Assembly: GCA_958510875.1 (NCBI GenBank)
Contig: OY294070.1
Location: forward strand, 6,200,001-6,264,000
Source: Endomychus coccineus
Taxonomy: Eukaryota > Arthropoda > Insecta > Coleoptera > Endomychidae
Direction of reading: 5' to 3'
Length of the DNA stretch: 64,000 nucleotides
Made by a program: the position numbers and the translations under genes. Under the pieces are notes generated by a model. That model did no database searches, was not told the DNA's origin, and saw only the letters and a list, made by a program, of their open reading frames with translations. Positions 61,001 to 64,000 of this stretch are shown in pieces (the stretch's first letter is position 1; each line of letters begins with the position of its first letter).

Positions 61001-64000
61001 TTCCGCATAAATGTGATCATTTCAATTTCTTTTTAATAGGAAAGTGATGTTTCAAATTGCGATTTATTGAAGTTAATAATACTTTCCCAAGTTTTAAATC
61101 TACTAATCAAATCATGTCGAAAACTAAAAACAGTAACTACATTGAGTGTGTCGAGTAGTGTATTCGAATATACCTATACTAGTCAAACAAAAAATGGTAC
61201 TTCGGCCAGTAACTTCATTTATTCCGCTTAAAGGTGATCATTTCAATTTTTTTTAATAGGAAAGTGATGTTTCAAATTGCGATTTATTGAAGTTAATAAT
61301 ACTTTCCCAAGTTTTAAATCTACTAATCAAATCATGTCGAAAACTAAAAACAGTAACTACATTGAGTGTGTCGAGTAGTGTATTCGAATATACCTATACT
61401 AGTCAAACAAAAAGTGGTACTTCTGCCAGTAAATTCATTTATTCCGCATAAATGTGATCATTTCAATTTCTTTTTAATAGGAAAGTGATGTTTCAAATTG
61501 CGATTTATTGAAGTTAATAATACTTTCCCAAGTTTTAAATCTACTAATCAAATCATGTCGAAAACTAAAAACAGTAATTACATTGAGCATGTCGAGTAGT
61601 GTATTCGAATATACCTATACTAGTCAAACAAAAAATGGTACTTCGGCCAGTAACTTCATTTATTCCGCTTAAAGGTGATCATTTCAATTTTTTTTAATAG
61701 GAAAGTGATGTTTCAAATTGCGATTTATTGAAGTTAATAATACTTTCCCAAGTTTTAAATCTACTAATCAAATCATGTCGAAAACTAAAAACAGTAACTA
61801 CATTGAGTGTGTCGAGTAGTGTATTCGAATATACCTATACTAGTCAAACAAAAAGTGGTACTTCTGCCAGTAAATTCATTTATTCCGCATAAATGTGATC
61901 ATTTCAATTTCTTTTTAATAGGAAAGTGATGTTTCAAATTGCGATTTATTGAAGTTAATAATACTTTCCCAAGTTTTAAATCTACTAATCAAATCATGTC
62001 GAAAACTAAAAACAGTAATTACATTGAGCATGTCGAGTAGTGTATTCGAATATACCTATACTAGTCAAACAAAAAATGGTACTTCGGCCAGTAACTTCAT
62101 TTATTCCGCTTAAAGGTGATCATTTCAATTTTTTTTAATAGGAAAGTGATGTTTCAAATTGCGATTTATTGAAGTTAATAATACTTTCCCAAGTTTTAAA
62201 TCTACTAATCAAATCATGTCGAAAACTAAAAACAGTAACTACATTGAGTGTGTCGAGTAGTGTATTCGAATATACCTATACTAGTCAAACAAAAAGTGGT
62301 ACTTCTGCCAGTAAATTCATTTATTCCGCATAAATGTGATCATTTCAATTTCTTTTTAATAGGAAAGTGATGTTTCAAATTGCGATTTATTGAAGTTAAT
62401 AATACTTTCCCAAGTTTTAAATCTACTAATCAAATCATGTCGAAAACTAAAAACAGTAATTACATTGAGCATGTCGAGTAGTGTATTCGAATATACCTAT
62501 ACTAGTCAAACAAAAAATGGTACTTCGGCCAGTAACTTCATTTATTCCGCTTAAAGGTGATCATTTCAATTTTTTTTAATAGGAAAGTGATGTTTCAAAT
62601 TGCGATTTATTGAAGTTAATAATACTTTCCCAAGTTTTAAATCTACTAATCAAATCATGTCGAAAACTAAAAACAGTAACTACATTGAGTGTGTCGAGTA
62701 GTGTATTCGAATATACCTATACTAGTCAAACAAAAAGTGGTACTTCTGCCAGTAAATTCATTTATTCCGCATAAATGTGATCATTTCAATTTCTTTTTAA
62801 TAGGAAAGTGATGTTTCAAATTGCGATTTATTGAAGTTAATAATACTTTCCCAAGTTTTAAATCTACTAATCAAATCATGTCGAAAACTAAAAACAGTAA
62901 TTACATTGAGCATGTCGAGTAGTGTATTCGAATATACCTATACTAGTCAAACAAAAAATGGTACTTCGGCCAGTAACTTCATTTATTCCGCTTAAAGGTG
63001 ATCATTTCAATTTTTTTTAATAGGAAAGTGATGTTTCAAATTGCGATTTATTGAAGTTAATAATACTTTCCCAAGTTTTAAATCTACTAATCAAATCATG
63101 TCGAAAACTAAAAACAGTAACTACATTGAGTGTGTCGAGTAGTGTATTCGAATATACCTATACTAGTCAAACAAAAAGTGGTACTTCTGCCAGTAAATTC
63201 ATTTATTCCGCATAAATGTGATCATTTCAATTTTTTTTAATAGGAAAGTGATGTTTCAAATTGCGATTTATTGAAGTTAATAATACTTTCCCAAGTTTTA
63301 AATCTACTAATCAAATCATGTCGAAAACTAAAAACAGTAACTACATTGAGTGTGTCGAGTAGTGTATTCGAATATACCTATACTAGTCAAACAAAAAGTG
63401 GTACTTCTGCCAGTAACTTCATTTATTCCGCTTAAAGGTGATCATTTCAATTTTTTTTAATAGGAAAGTGATGTTTCAAATTGCGATTTATTGAAGTTAA
63501 TAATACTTTCCCAAGTTTTAAATCTACTAATCAAATCATGTCGAAAACTAAAAACAGTAACTACATTGAGTGTGTCGAGTAGTGTATTCGAATATACCTA
63601 TACTAGTCAAACAAAAAGTGGTACTTCTGCCAGTAAATTCATTTATTCCGCATAAATGTGATCATTTCAATTTTTTTTAATAGGAAAGTGATGTTTCAAA
63701 TTGCGATTTATTGAAGTTAATAATACTTTCCCAAGTTTTAAATCTACTAATCAAATCATGTCGAAAACTAAAAACAGTAACTACATTGAGTGTGTCGAGT
63801 AGTGTATTCGAATATACCTATACTAGTCAAACAAAAAGTGGTACTTCTGCCAGTAACTTCATTTATTCCGCTTAAAGGTGATCATTTCAATTTTTTTTAA
63901 TAGGAAAGTGATGTTTCAAATTGCGATTTATTGAAGTTAATAATACTTTCCCAAGTTTTAAATCTACTAATCAAATCATGTCGAAAACTAAAAACAGTAA
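58050..64000. repeat. 220/221-bp satellite arranged as a 441-bp dimer, continuing past the window
   Basis: GTCGAAAACTAAAAACAGTA recurs every 220 or 221 bases in more than 25 consecutive monomers. Two variants alternate regularly from about 59200 to 63200: one with CTTCTGCCAGTAAATTC, GCATAAATG and TTTCTTTTTAATAGG, the other with CTTCGGCCAGTAACTTC, GCTTAAAGG and eight T before AATAGG. The alternation gives a 441-bp higher-order unit. Copies of the same variant are almost identical. A further C/T and GTGT/GCAT difference (AACTACATTGAGTGTG versus AATTACATTGAGCATG) runs through the array. It fills PIP4K intron 5 and contains no gene. Confidence 0.95.

Noticed and set aside
57400..64000. A tandem coding repeat or a gene cluster
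   Set aside because: No long open frame exists in any reading direction, units are AT-rich with stops, and the order is that of satellite DNA.

Overview
The window is nuclear DNA of an animal, almost certainly an insect and perhaps a beetle; the order is inferred, not shown. Genes are split by GT-AG introns. Introns and spacers are AT-rich and full of transposon remains (hAT, Tc1/mariner, non-LTR retrotransposons, Penelope-like hairpins, THAP-domain elements). No bacterial or viral gene organisation was seen.

Layout. (1) Positions 463-31710, plus strand: the 3' half of tweek, the insect orthologue of KIAA1109/BLTP1, a very large bridge-like lipid-transfer protein. I traced 30 exons whose phases join throughout, giving about 2,348 residues to a stop codon; the 5' half lies to the left of the window. 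Its introns hold two hAT copies with 8-bp target duplications, a broken mariner, four kinds of non-LTR or Penelope-like debris and a 3.5-kb inverted, tandemly repeated element. (2) 31711-40560: a probable 3'-UTR intron of tweek with a TIR element and a third hAT copy, then a gene-free spacer with a fold-back MITE, inverted hAT pieces and an inverted copy of the promoter and exon 1 of the next gene. (3) 40562-42638: a secreted histidine acid phosphatase in three exons, with the expected HD motif changed to HQ. (4) 43167-43847: an intronless, unrecognised 226-aa gene. (5) 45145-46446: two small mitochondrial genes tail to tail, CISD3 (plus) and TIM16/Pam16 (minus), bracketed by two copies of a THAP-domain element. 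(6) 47438-50598: a gene-poor spacer. (7) 50599 to beyond the window: the 5' half of PIP4K, a phosphatidylinositol 5-phosphate 4-kinase (five exons seen). Its fifth intron is filled from about 57400 to the window end by a 220/221-bp satellite organised as 441-bp dimers.

The genes do not form one operon-like system. One loose link is that tweek and PIP4K both act on phosphoinositide or lipid supply, but they lie about 19 kb apart and this may be chance. The most unusual structures are a palindromic Penelope-like insertion exactly on a tweek splice donor, the HD-to-HQ acid phosphatase, the inverted tandem element sharing a motif with a second repeat family, and the intronic higher-order satellite.
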